In this document: piece by piece, positions 33,993-42,904 of the stretch | Numbering within the stretch: the first letter of the stretch is position 1 | Layout of the letters: each line of letters begins with the position of its first letter | Source: Halorubrum salipaludis | GTDB taxonomy: Archaea > Halobacteriota > Halobacteria > Halobacteriales > Haloferacaceae | Length of the DNA stretch: 64,000 nucleotides | NCBI RefSeq assembly: GCF_002286985.1 | Contig: NZ_NSKC01000009.1 | Coordinates: 124,001-188,000 of the forward strand | Reading direction: 5' to 3' | Program-made: the position numbers and the translations under genes | Notes under the pieces: generated by a model | The model's database searches: none | The model's input: the letters and a program-made list of their open reading frames with translations, nothing else | What the model was told of the DNA's origin: nothing

Positions 33993-34916
33993 CTACGCGA
34001 CGGCGCCGAGCAGCTCGATCAACAGGGTCAGCGACGCGACCGACGCGACCGTCGTGACGAACACGTTCAGCGAGGCGAACCCGGCGTCGCCGCCGAGCTC
34101 GGTCGCGAACACGTACGTCGACACCGCGGTCGGCGTCCCGAGCATGACGACGCCCGCGGTGAACGTCGCGGCGTTGACGCCGAGCAGCGCGAGGACGCCC
34201 CACGCGATGGCGGGCATACACCCCACCTTGAGCGCGACCACCGAGGCGGTCGCTCGGCGGTCGATCGTCGAGGAGTCGATCTGCAGGGTGGCGCCGACGC
34301 AGAGCAGCGCGAGCGGGAGCGCCAGCGACCCGACCAGATCGAGGCCGGTCGCGGCCGCGGCCGGCACGCCGAGCTCGAACCCGCCGATCGCCATGCCGGC
34401 GACGAGCGCGATGAGCACGGGGTTGCCCGCGAGCGACGTGAGGTGCCGCCCGAGCGCGCCCTCGGCGCTCGTCCCGTTCATCGACACCAGCAGGATCACC
34501 GTCAGCGGCACCTGCACCAGCGCGCCGATCCCGAGGATGACGCTCGCGATCGCGGTCACCTCGGCGTCGAACGTCGCCGCGACGAGCGGGACGCCGAGGT
34601 AGCCCAGGTTCGAGTGGTACGACTGGACGACGGCGACGCTGCGGCGCCCGCTCGGCGACCGGTGCCGGTGGACGAGCGACGCGACGAGCGCGGTCCCGAG
34701 GAGCGTGGCGAGCACGCCCACGAACAGCTCCCACGAGACCACGTCGCCGATCGACTGGTCGTAGGTCGCGACGAACACCAGCGCCGGGAGCGCGACGTAG
34801 TACGCCGTCTGGTTCAAACGCTCCGTGCGGTCCGCGTCGAGGACGCCGACCCGCCGGAGTCCCGTCCCCGCGAGCAGCAGCGCGAGCAGCCCCGTGAGCC
34901 GGACGAGAACCTCCAT
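33993..34916 (-). CDS. AEC family transporter (auxin efflux carrier-like)
   Basis: A 307-residue membrane protein with ten hydrophobic segments arranged in two five-helix halves separated by a cytoplasmic loop near residues 145-165. MEVLVRLTGLLALLLAGTGL starts the first helix; VVQSYHSNLGYLGVPLVAAT carries the family N-x-G-x-x-G-x-P motif and NAATFTAGVVMLGTPTAVST its counterpart in the second half. AEC carriers export or exchange organic acids such as malate or amino-acid derivatives; the cargo is unknown. The gene ends 75 nt after the cupin start, so it may lead the same transcript. Confidence 0.9.
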   Translation of the reverse strand: MEVLVRLTGLLALLLAGTGLRRVGVLDADRTERLNQTAYYVALPALVFVATYDQSIGDVVSWELFVGVLATLLGTALVASLVHRHRSPSGRRSVAVVQSYHSNLGYLGVPLVAATFDAEVTAIASVILGIGALVQVPLTVILLVSMNGTSAEGALGRHLTSLAGNPVLIALVAGMAIGGFELGVPAAAATGLDLVGSLALPLALLCVGATLQIDSSTIDRRATASVVALKVGCMPAIAWGVLALLGVNAATFTAGVVMLGTPTAVSTYVFATELGGDAGFASLNVFVTTVASVASLTLLIELLGAVA

Positions 34917-34984
34917 CTACGCGGACCGAGACGATCCCATCGGTTGACGGTTGCGAAAGCGGATTGACGGGGACGGCGGCCCGG

Positions 34985-35779
34985 CTAGAGGTTCGAACTG
35001 CCGCCGCCGCCGTCGATGACGATCGCCTGCCCGTTCACGTACCCGGAGCGCGGCGAGGAGAGGAACGCGACGGTGTTGCCCAGCTCGATCGGGTCGCCGA
35101 TGCGGTCGAGGGGGTTGTCGACCCAGTCGGCGAGCCCCTCCTCGTAGGAGTCGTACTCGCCGCGCTCGATCGCCTGGTTGACCAGGTCCCGGATCCGGCT
35201 CGTCTCGTGGGGGCCGGGGAGCACCGCGTTCGCGCGCACGTCCGGGCCGAGCTCCTTCGAGAGCGTCTTCTCTAACCCGACGACGCTCATCCGCACCGAG
35301 TTCGAGAGCACCAGCCCGTCGATCGCCTCCTTCACCGACCGTGAGGTGATGGTGACGATCGTGCCGCCGTCGCCGTCGGCGAGGGGCTCCGCGCACTTCC
35401 GCGCCAGCCGGACGACGCTCATCACGAGCAGCTCGTAGGCCGCCTCCCAGTCCTCGTCGTCGGTCTCGAGGAACGCGCCAGACGGCGGCCCGCCGGCCGA
35501 CGTGACGAGGTGGTCGAGCCGGCCGAACTCGTCGAGCGTCGTCTCGACGAGGGTGTCGAGGTCGTCCGGATCGGTGATGTCGCCCTCGACCGCGACGACG
35601 CGGGCGTCGCCGGCGGCCTCCGCTTCCAGCTCTTCCTTCGCCTCCGCGAGGCTGTCGCCGTCGCGGCCGTTGATGACCACGTTCGCGCCCTCGCGGACGA
35701 GCGCCTGCGCGGACGCGAAGCCGAGGCCGCTGCTCGATGCCGTCGTCAGCGCGACGTTCCCCTCGATGTCGAGATCCAT
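34985..35779 (-). CDS. SDR family oxidoreductase lacking the canonical active-site Tyr
   Basis: A 264-residue SDR fold protein. The cofactor loop is NVALTTASSSGLGFASAQAL (an unusual A-S-S-S-G-L-G form instead of T-G-x3-G-x-G), NVVINGRDGDSLAEAKEEL follows strand 2 with Arg favouring NADPH, and HLVTSAGGPPSG replaces NNAG. Where Tyr-x3-Lys is expected the sequence reads LVLSNSVRMSVVGLEKTLSK: the Lys is plausible but the Tyr is absent. This variant SDR group is annotated as 3-oxoacyl-ACP reductase-like in many genomes; its chemistry is unclear. The C-terminus GYVNGQAIVIDGGGGSSNL is normal for SDRs. It diverges from the CoA-transferase gene. Confidence 0.87.
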   Translation of the reverse strand: MDLDIEGNVALTTASSSGLGFASAQALVREGANVVINGRDGDSLAEAKEELEAEAAGDARVVAVEGDITDPDDLDTLVETTLDEFGRLDHLVTSAGGPPSGAFLETDDEDWEAAYELLVMSVVRLARKCAEPLADGDGGTIVTITSRSVKEAIDGLVLSNSVRMSVVGLEKTLSKELGPDVRANAVLPGPHETSRIRDLVNQAIERGEYDSYEEGLADWVDNPLDRIGDPIELGNTVAFLSSPRSGYVNGQAIVIDGGGGSSNL

Positions 35780-35961
35780 ACGCGCCGAGACGAGACGCCG
35801 CGGCTTAACCGTTGGCGACGCGGCGGACGTCGCCGGCGGCGGTTTCGTCGGTGGACCGAGGCGTCCGTCCCCGCCGGGAGGCTCATAACCCGTCCGCCCG
35901 AGTCGGGGGACATGGACCCGACACGACGACCGGCCGCGAGGACGATCCGACGACCGACCTC

Positions 35962-35968
35962 GGAGGTG
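35962..35968 (+). promoter_or_regulatory. Shine-Dalgarno sequence before the GTG start of the CoA transferase
   Basis: The sequence ggaggtg ends 7 nt before the GTG at 35976. A clear ribosome-binding site is rare in this window, where most genes look leaderless, and it decides the GTG start. Confidence 0.7.
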
Positions 35969-35975
35969 CCCTCCC

Positions 35976-37226
35976 GTGGTCGGTGAGGCGCGCGACCCCG
36001 AGGGCGACGCGGGGCCGCTCGACGGCGTCACCGTGCTCGACGCCTCACGGGTGCTCGTGGGGCCGTTCTGCACCATGCAGCTCGGCGACCTCGGCGCCGA
36101 GGTGATCAAGGTCGAGCGCCCGGGCGAGGGCGACCAGACGCGGACCTGGCGCCCGCCCGCGTTCGGCGAGGACGAGGGCGACGGCGAGGGCGCGCAGAGC
36201 GCCTACTACGCCAGCGTCAACCGGAACAAGCGCTCCGTCGAGCTGAACCTCGCGAGCGAATCTGGGCGCGAGGTCTTCCGTGACCTCGCGCGGGAGGCCG
36301 ACGTGCTCGTCGAGAACTTCCGGGTCGGCAAGATGGCCGAGTGGGACCTCGACTACCCGGACCTCGCCGAAGAGAACCCCGAGCTGATCTACTGCGGGCT
36401 CTCCGGGTACGGCGAGTGGGGGCCGGACCGCGACGAGCCCGCCTACGACATCGTGATGCAGGCCCGCGGCGGCTTCATGTCGATCACGGGCGTCGAGGGG
36501 GGTGCGCCGGTCAGGATCGGCGTCGCGCTCGCCGACATCGGCGCCGGGATGTACGCGACGCAGGCGATCCTCGCGGCCCTCCTCGAACGGGAGCTCGGCG
36601 ACGGGACCGGCCAGAAGATCGACGTGAGCTTGCTCGACGGGCAGGCCGCGTGGACCAGCTACATGGCGGCGAACTACTTCGCGAGCGGCGAGCCGCCGGG
36701 GCGGATGGGGAGCAAACACCCGAACATCGCCCCGTACCAGGCGTTCGAGACGCGGGACGGGTACGTAGTCGTCGCCTGCGCGTCCGACGCGTTCTGGCCC
36801 CGGCTCTGCGAGGCGCTCGACCGCCCCGACCTGCTGGCCGACGAACGGTTCGAGACCAACGAGCAGCGCGTGCGCAACCGGGACGCCCTCGACCCCGAGC
36901 TCGACGCGTCGTTCGCGGAGCTCGCGACGGCGGAGGCGCTCGACCGGCTCGACGAGCACGGCGTCCCCGCGAGCCGCGTCCGCGACATGGCCGAGGTGTT
37001 CGACGACCCGCAGCTGGCCGCGCGGGACATGGTCGACGAGTTCGACCACCCGACCGCCGGCCCGATGCGGGTGCCGGGCTCGCCGATGCACTTCTCGCGG
37101 ACGTCGACGACGGCCCGGCGGCACCCGCCCTCGCTCGGCGAGCACACGGAGGCGGTGCTCAGGGAGTACGGGTACGGCGACGGCGACCTCACCGAGCTGA
37201 AAAATATGGGTGCGATCCCCGAGTAG
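35976..37226 (+). CDS. CaiB/BaiF family CoA transferase
   Basis: A 416-residue class III CoA transferase, which moves CoA between an acyl-CoA donor and a carboxylic acid through an Asp-bound mixed anhydride. The N-terminal motif GVTVLDASRVLVGPFCTMQL and LGDLGAEVIKVERPGEGD are diagnostic; RNKRSVELNLASESGREVF follows, and the catalytic Asp is probably that in YDIVMQARGGFM or a nearby conserved site. AYYASVNRNK and the PYQAFETRDGYVVVACAS strand are also typical. The start is GTG with a good Shine-Dalgarno. Possible substrates include mesaconyl, succinyl or carnitine-type CoA esters. It converges with the isocitrate lyase gene. Confidence 0.92.
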   Translation: MVGEARDPEGDAGPLDGVTVLDASRVLVGPFCTMQLGDLGAEVIKVERPGEGDQTRTWRPPAFGEDEGDGEGAQSAYYASVNRNKRSVELNLASESGREVFRDLAREADVLVENFRVGKMAEWDLDYPDLAEENPELIYCGLSGYGEWGPDRDEPAYDIVMQARGGFMSITGVEGGAPVRIGVALADIGAGMYATQAILAALLERELGDGTGQKIDVSLLDGQAAWTSYMAANYFASGEPPGRMGSKHPNIAPYQAFETRDGYVVVACASDAFWPRLCEALDRPDLLADERFETNEQRVRNRDALDPELDASFAELATAEALDRLDEHGVPASRVRDMAEVFDDPQLAARDMVDEFDHPTAGPMRVPGSPMHFSRTSTTARRHPPSLGEHTEAVLREYGYGDGDLTELKNMGAIPE

Positions 37227-37314
37227 TCCCGCGGAGGTTCGTCCCGGCGAGTCGGGGTCCCGTGATGCCCATCGGCTCCCCGAACCGCCTCCGCGAGCGC
37301 GTGATCGGGTGGAT

Positions 37315-37364
37315 CCGTCTCGCCGATCAGTCGTCGGCTACTCCGTCTCGCCGATCAGTCGTCG
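37315..37364. repeat. 22-bp duplication overlapping the aceA stop
   Basis: A 22-bp sequence at 37315-37336 recurs at 37343-37364, 28 nt on. The second copy contains the last codons and stop of aceA (stop 37355-37357); the first lies just beyond it, so the end of the gene has been duplicated in tandem. Confidence 0.88.
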
Positions 37365-38392
37365 TCTTCGGCGGTGATCGGGTCGCTCTCGTCTTCGGTG
37401 AAGCCGGCCGACTCCTCCTGCCGCTGCCGGGCCTCGGGGTCGAACTCGGCCTCGATGTCCTGGTACCGCGGGACGAAGGAGAGCTCGTGGTGGCTCTCGG
37501 TCTCATGGCCGATGTACCGCTCCTCGAGGTCGAACTGCGCCTCCTCGTCGTTCTCCGCGATGTTCTCGAAGTCCTCGTAGGCGGCGTGCGCGCCCGAGTG
37601 GAGCCCGTACAGCGTGATGAAGATGTACTGGTAGCCCAGGTCCCCCAGCTCCTGGAAGGTGAGCGGGTCCTCCTCGGCGCCCCACTCGAACGAGGAGGAG
37701 TAGTTGAACGCGAGGTCAAGGTCGGGGTGGGTCTCGTGGATCGTCTCGGCGTACTCGACCGCGTCCTCGCGGGACGGGTCGGGCATCTCCGGCCAGACGA
37801 GGTCGACGCCGGCGTCGGCGTAGATCCGGCCGCGTTCGAGGTGCTCCTCCCAGTCGCCGTTGGCGGAGCCGTACGCGTCGGTGCGGGCGATGATGACGGT
37901 GTCCTCGCTCTGCTTGGCGTCGACCGCGGCCTCGAAGCGCGAGCGGGCCTGCTCGCGAGAGACGATCTGCTTGCCCGCGATGTGGCCGCACCGCTTCGGC
38001 GAGGTCTGGTCCTCGATGTGGATCGCCGCGACGCCGGCCTTCTCGTACTCGCGGACCGCGCGGCGGACGTTGTGGACCCCGCCGTAGCCGGTGTCGCAGT
38101 CGGCGACGACCGGGAGGTTCGTCGCCTCGACCATGCGCTTGGCGTTCTCGACCATCTCGCTCATCGTGACCATCTCCAGATCGGGGAAGCCGAACTGGCC
38201 GAGGACGGTCGAGTAGCCGCTCATGTAGGCCGCGTCGAGCCCGGCCATCTCCGCGAGGCGGGCGTCGAGCGCGTGGTAGATCCCGGGCGCGAACGTGTAG
38301 TCCTGCTCCTCGAACAGCTCGCGGAGCCGCCGGCCGGCCGGGTTGTCGATATCTCTCGTGAAGACGTCGTCGTCGAGTTCGTTGGGATGCAT
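37355..38392 (-). CDS. aceA: Isocitrate lyase
   Basis: A 345-residue haloarchaeal isocitrate lyase, splitting isocitrate to glyoxylate and succinate for growth on C2 compounds. The catalytic motif is [11 protein letters not shown] with Cys135 of the K-[KR]-C-G-H signature; [10 protein letters not shown] binds Mg2+ through the Asp pair, and [10 protein letters not shown] is the conserved Arg/Asp region. The C-terminal ~45 residues are acidic. The length is like that of the characterised short haloarchaeal enzyme (about 345), shorter than bacterial ICL. The ATG at 38392 is preferred to one ten codons upstream. No malate synthase gene is beside it, unlike the aceA-aceB arrangement known in Haloferax. 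Confidence 0.93.
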   Translation of the reverse strand: MHPNELDDDVFTRDIDNPAGRRLRELFEEQDYTFAPGIYHALDARLAEMAGLDAAYMSGYSTVLGQFGFPDLEMVTMSEMVENAKRMVEATNLPVVADCDTGYGGVHNVRRAVREYEKAGVAAIHIEDQTSPKRCGHIAGKQIVSREQARSRFEAAVDAKQSEDTVIIARTDAYGSANGDWEEHLERGRIYADAGVDLVWPEMPDPSREDAVEYAETIHETHPDLDLAFNYSSSFEWGAEEDPLTFQELGDLGYQYIFITLYGLHSGAHAAYEDFENIAENDEEAQFDLEERYIGHETESHHELSFVPRYQDIEAEFDPEARQRQEESAGFTEDESDPITAEDDD

Positions 38393-38516
38393 CGTTGTCA
38401 CTCCGTGGTCGCGTCGTCGCATCGGTCACTCCGCTCGGTCCGTCCGGTCGCGCGCCGCGTGAACGTCGTCGGGTCCGGGCGCGGGCCGCGTCCCGTCCCG
38501 GCCATCGGGACGGCGC

Positions 38517-38879
38517 TCATCGCGACCCCCCGTCGGTCCGCGGGCGACGCGTCGGTCGCAGGTCGGGGACCAGCGGGGCGTCCCGCTCGCCGTCGGTCGG
38601 CGGCGGGCTCGGGCGGCGCGGGGTCTCGCTCGCGGTCGACCCCTCGGTCGTCGGACGTGTCGTCGGGACGATCGGCGCGCCCGCCTCTTCGGTGCTCGGC
38701 GTGCGCCCGGGGATCGTCCGGGGAGAAGGATCGGCGTCGCGTCGATCGGTCGGGGTCGGATCCGTCGGCGTCCGGTCCGTGGCCGTTCGGTCGGTCGTCG
38801 TCCGATCGGTCGCCGTTCGGTCGGTCGTCGTCCGGTTCGTCGGGTCGTCGGTGGGTGTGGTGTCGTCAGGTGTCGTCAT
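38517..38879 (-). CDS. Possible Thr/Asp/Pro-rich low-complexity protein upstream of aceA
   Basis: A 120-residue frame beginning MTTPDDTTPTDDPTNRTTTD, built from repeated TTTDRTATDR-like decapeptides and followed by Pro/Thr/Arg-rich sequence. The repeat exists in DNA as a 30-bp unit around 38770-38830. It has no recognised domain and could equally be the untranslated leader of aceA or a decayed gene. The DNA is open in several frames, which weakens the coding case. If translated it would be disordered. It lies between the AT-rich block at 38985-39060 and aceA. Confidence 0.35.
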   Translation of the reverse strand: MTTPDDTTPTDDPTNRTTTDRTATDRTTTDRTATDRTPTDPTPTDRRDADPSPRTIPGRTPSTEEAGAPIVPTTRPTTEGSTASETPRRPSPPPTDGERDAPLVPDLRPTRRPRTDGGSR

Positions 38880-39154
38880 CGGGTTGTGTGGGCGGTTGCG
38901 GCAGTCGTCTGGTGATCGTGCTGTCGGCGGGTCGGGCTGCTGCGTGTCCGCGTACGGATACTGTCATTGCACTCGGTAGGTGCGAGGGGATGGTAATAAA
39001 CATAATGATTGATAATGATAATATTCGTTAATGTGTAATACCTGTTTAAATGTATCTTGCTAACAACTGCCAAAGGATGCCGGAGCTCCGGAACCGATCC
39101 GGCGGCGTCCGGATCGATCCCTTATAATCCGTTCCGCCTCGATCGGTCGGTATC
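38880..39154. promoter_or_regulatory. AT-rich divergent promoter region between aceA unit and thiL
   Basis: The stretch from about 38985 to 39065 is by far the most AT-rich in the window, with aataaacataatgattga and gataatgataatattcgt runs, in strong contrast to the GC-rich surroundings. On the minus strand it offers a TATA-like tttatta near 38996-39002 that could start a long leader running to aceA. On the plus strand the separate cttataat box for thiL is at 39121. Carbon-source control of aceA makes a regulatory block here plausible; no operator can be named. Confidence 0.5.
39121..39128 (+). promoter_or_regulatory. TATA-like box of thiL
   Basis: The sequence cttataat lies 27-34 nt before the GTG at 39155 and supports this non-ATG start. 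Confidence 0.6.
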
Positions 39155-40069
39155 GTGAACGAGCGAGACGCGCTCCGGGCGCTCGCGGCCGACCTCCCGC
39201 ACGCGGGCGACGACGCCGCCGTCGTGGGCGACACCGTGATCACGACCGACATGCTCCACGAGCGGACCGACTTCCCGCCCGGGACGACGCGGTACACCGC
39301 CGGGTGGCGCGCGGTCGGCGCGTCGCTCTCGGACGTGGCCGCGATGGGGGCGCGAGCGACTGCGGCGGTCGCCGTCTACGCCGACGCCGCCTTCGACGAG
39401 GAGAAGCTCGATCGGTTCGTCGCCGGCGCGGTCGACGTCTGCGAGGCGGTCGACGCCGAGTACGTCGGCGGCGACCTCGACACCCACGACGAGTTCACCA
39501 CGGCCTCGACCGCGGTCGGCGACGCGACCGACGCGGGCGTCGTCACGCGGTCCGGCGCGCGACCCGGCGACGCGCTCTGCGTCACCGGCGAGTGGGGCCG
39601 GTCCGCGGCCGCGCTCCGCCTGTTTAAAAGAGAGACCGACGAGGCCGGCGATGGGGAGGCCGTCGAGCGCGCCAACGACCTGTTCCGGTTCACGCCCCGC
39701 GTCGCCGACGGGCTGACGCTCGCGGACCGCGCGACCGCGATGATGGACTCCTCGGACGGGCTCGCGCGCTCGCTTCACCAGCTCGCGGAGGCGAGCGAGG
39801 TCGGCTTCGCGCTCGATCCCGAGCGGCTCCCGGTCCACCCCGCCGTCGACGCGGTCGCCGAGGGACCGGCCGACCGCTTCGAGCTGGCCGCCCACTTCGG
39901 CGAGGACTTCGAGCTCGTCTGCGCCGTCCCCGAAGAAGCGATCGAGCCCGCCCGCGAGGCGTGTCCGGGCGGGCTGACCCGCGTGGGCCGGGTCGTCGAC
40001 GCCGGGGACGGGGTCACCGCCGACGGCGAGCCGCTTCCGGACCGCGGGTACACGCACGGGTCGGAGTGA
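39155..40069 (+). CDS. thiL: Thiamine-monophosphate kinase
   Basis: A 304-residue ThiL, which phosphorylates thiamine monophosphate to the active cofactor thiamine pyrophosphate. GDDAAVVGDTVITTDMLHE carries the N-terminal Asp that binds ATP/Mg2+; WRAVGASLSDVAAMGARATA is the second conserved block (SLSD), and TAMMDSSDGLARSLHQLAEA is the C-terminal signature with D-x-S-D-G-L. HFGEDFELVCAVPEEAIEPA matches the AIRS-C domain. The start is GTG (first codon read as Met), supported by a TATA-like box. It stands alone, diverging from aceA. Confidence 0.94.
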   Translation: MNERDALRALAADLPHAGDDAAVVGDTVITTDMLHERTDFPPGTTRYTAGWRAVGASLSDVAAMGARATAAVAVYADAAFDEEKLDRFVAGAVDVCEAVDAEYVGGDLDTHDEFTTASTAVGDATDAGVVTRSGARPGDALCVTGEWGRSAAALRLFKRETDEAGDGEAVERANDLFRFTPRVADGLTLADRATAMMDSSDGLARSLHQLAEASEVGFALDPERLPVHPAVDAVAEGPADRFELAAHFGEDFELVCAVPEEAIEPAREACPGGLTRVGRVVDAGDGVTADGEPLPDRGYTHGSE

Positions 40070-40093
40070 TCGGCCCGGCGTAGCGGAACCGAC

Positions 40094-41005
<912 letters not shown>

Positions 41006-41082
41006 ACGCGCGTGTTGGCGGGCGGCCTCATAAACGACGGCGGGTCGGGGGCGCCGGTAGGGGGGAAAGACCGGGTCGTCGC

Positions 41083-41253
41083 CTACTCCGACTCGTCGGC
41101 GTCGTCGACGGCGTCGGCCAGCTCGTCGATGTGCGTCCGGAGCACCGAAACCGTCGCGTCGGCGTCCGCGTACCCCTGGTCGTAGCTGTCCAGCGGGGAC
41201 TCGGTCTCGTCGAGGAAGCGTTCGACCGCGGACTCGATCGTCTCGTCGCTCAT
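41083..41253 (-). CDS. 56-residue acidic protein
   Basis: A short gene encoding MSDETIESAVERFLDETESP at the start and SVLRTHIDELADAVDDADES near the end. It is strongly acidic, helical and free of Cys, with clear haloarchaeal codon usage. Its start at 41253 is the only Met. It lies 77 nt upstream of the converging-side small membrane protein on the same strand and 78 nt before the menB start, so a shared transcript leading into menB is possible. No function is recognised. Confidence 0.62.
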   Translation of the reverse strand: MSDETIESAVERFLDETESPLDSYDQGYADADATVSVLRTHIDELADAVDDADESE

Positions 41254-41329
41254 GGCCGTCGGTTCGACTGCCGTCGGGTTATATCCCTCGCCGCGCCGGC
41301 GACCGCATCGGACCGATCGCGACGCCCCG

Positions 41330-41560
41330 TCAGCGACGCCGCAGTGCGTAGGTCGCGTAGCCGACGGCGACGAGGAGGCCCGCGGACAGCAGGCTCCCGA
41401 ACACCGCGGGCGAGGTCACGACGAACTCGCCGAACGGGTCGGTCAGCGCGAGCACGCCGACGATGAGCGCGACGGAGATGAGGATCCCCACCGCGCCGAA
41501 CGCCTTGAACGCCGCGTCGAGGTCCAGCCCGCGCGATCCGGATCCGGTCGAATGGCTCAT
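41330..41560 (-). CDS. 76-residue membrane protein
   Basis: A small protein starting MSHSTGSGSRGLDLDAAFKA with two clear transmembrane helices, about residues 22-41 (GAVGILISVALIVGVLALTD region) and 50-70 (VFGSLLSAGLLVAVGYATYA region), and a basic C-terminus RRR. It resembles the many haloarchaeal small two-helix proteins of unknown role. The ATG at 41560 is chosen because the upstream extension lacks a protein-like pattern. It diverges from the BMP lipoprotein gene. Confidence 0.65.
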   Translation of the reverse strand: MSHSTGSGSRGLDLDAAFKAFGAVGILISVALIVGVLALTDPFGEFVVTSPAVFGSLLSAGLLVAVGYATYALRRR

Positions 41561-41716
41561 ACCTTCTCGTAGGCGCTCCGCATATATATGGACAGGCGCC
41601 GTTCCCACAGCGAGAGAACGCGACGGCGGCCACTCAATCCGGGGCGAATCGCGTCAGAGTACCTCACGGCGTCGCGTTCGGATATCGCTATCGCCCTTGA
41701 TAATCTCTGCGTAGCC

Positions 41717-41724
41717 GTTTTATC
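41717..41724 (+). promoter_or_regulatory. TATA-like box of the BMP-lipoprotein/transducer operon
   Basis: The sequence gttttatc lies 23-30 nt before the ATG at 41747 and is the likely promoter of the binding protein-transducer pair. Confidence 0.6.
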
Positions 41725-41746
41725 CCCGATCCGTCGAGCGCAGACA

Positions 41747-42904
41747 ATGACGCATAAGCGATCGACGACGCTCCCCCGGCGGCGGCTCGTCGCCGGGCTC
41801 GGCGCCGCCGCAGTCGGCGGGCTGGCCGGGTGTCTGGGTGGCGATCCGAGAGACGATTCGGCCTCGACCGGAGACGAAACGAACGCGGCGACGACGAAGA
41901 ACGGGTCGGCGATCGGCGACGCGGACGACGCCAGCGCGACGGTCGGAATGGTGTACGCGCTCGGCGGGCTCGACGACCGGTCGTTCAACGACGCGGCGAA
42001 CAGGGGGATCCAGCGCGCACGCCTCGACCACGACGTCGCGTTCGCGAACGAGGAACCCACCGCGGCTCCGGAGTTCCAGACCACGCAGGCGGCGCTGTCG
42101 GCGTCGACCGACCCCGACTACGACCTGATCTGCTGCGTCGGCTTCCTGCAGGCGGAGGGGCTCACGGCGGTCGCGGGCGAGTACCCGGACCAGCGGTACG
42201 CGATCGTCGACTCCGTCGTCGACCGGGAGAACGTGGCGAGCTACGTGTTCCGCGAGCACGAGGGGTCGTTTCAGGCCGGTCACCTCGCCGGACTGGTGAC
42301 GAGCCGCGACGTGTCGGTCGGGGCGGGCTCGACGCTCCCCGACGAGCGAACGGTCGGCTTCGTCGGCGGGGTCGAGTCGGACCTCGTCCGCAAGTTCGAG
42401 GCGGGCTACCGCGCCGGCGTCGACCACGCGGCCGTCGACGCCTCGGTCCTCGGCGCGTACGTCGGCGCCTTCGACGACCCCGAGAGCGGGTACGCCGCCG
42501 CCGCGGAGATGTACGAGCAGGGCGCCGACGTGGTGTATCACGCGGCGGGCGGGAGCGGCCTCGGCGTCTTTCAGGCCGCACAGGAGCACGGCCGGTACGC
42601 GATCGGCGTCGACTCCGACCAGTCGCGGAGCAACCCGCGGTACGCGGACGTGATCTTGGCGTCGATGGTGAAACGGGTCGGCACCGCCGTCTACGACGCC
42701 GCGGAGCGGACGATCGACGACGAGCTCGGCACGGGTGAGACGACCGCGCTCGGCCTCGCCGAGGACGGCGTCGCGCTCGTGTACGGCACGTCGCTCGGGC
42801 CGGTGATCCCCGACGACGTGCGCGACGCGCTCGGCGAGTCCGGCGACCGGATCGTCGCCGGCGACCTGTCGGTCCCCTCGGACCCGGCGGAGGTGGGGCA
42901 ATGA
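41747..42904 (+). CDS. BMP family (nucleoside-type) binding lipoprotein
   Basis: A 385-residue exported binding protein. It has a twin-arginine signal ([16 protein letters not shown]) and lipobox L-A-G-C with Cys29. After an acidic linker the BMP/Med domain begins [20 protein letters not shown], the classic G-x-x-D-x-S-F-N signature, with [20 protein letters not shown] and [20 protein letters not shown] later. Related proteins (PnrA, BmpD) bind nucleosides or purines for ABC import. Here no ABC permease or ATPase gene follows; the gene instead overlaps a chemotaxis transducer by four bases (ATGA). It is therefore probably a ligand-presenting protein for taxis, as in the haloarchaeal BasB-BasT and CosB-CosT pairs. 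Confidence 0.92.
   Translation: MTHKRSTTLPRRRLVAGLGAAAVGGLAGCLGGDPRDDSASTGDETNAATTKNGSAIGDADDASATVGMVYALGGLDDRSFNDAANRGIQRARLDHDVAFANEEPTAAPEFQTTQAALSASTDPDYDLICCVGFLQAEGLTAVAGEYPDQRYAIVDSVVDRENVASYVFREHEGSFQAGHLAGLVTSRDVSVGAGSTLPDERTVGFVGGVESDLVRKFEAGYRAGVDHAAVDASVLGAYVGAFDDPESGYAAAAEMYEQGADVVYHAAGGSGLGVFQAAQEHGRYAIGVDSDQSRSNPRYADVILASMVKRVGTAVYDAAERTIDDELGTGETTALGLAEDGVALVYGTSLGPVIPDDVRDALGESGDRIVAGDLSVPSDPAEVGQ

Noticed and set aside
36341-39031. Very long plus-strand open frame (896 codons) across the CoA transferase and opposite aceA
   Set aside because: It is a GC-driven shadow: Arg- and Pro-rich, spans two well-supported genes in other frames and has no family motif.
41747-42904. Annotation of the BMP protein as an ABC-import component
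   Set aside because: No permease or ATPase gene follows; the overlap with a transducer is a better guide, though an unlinked transporter cannot be ruled out.
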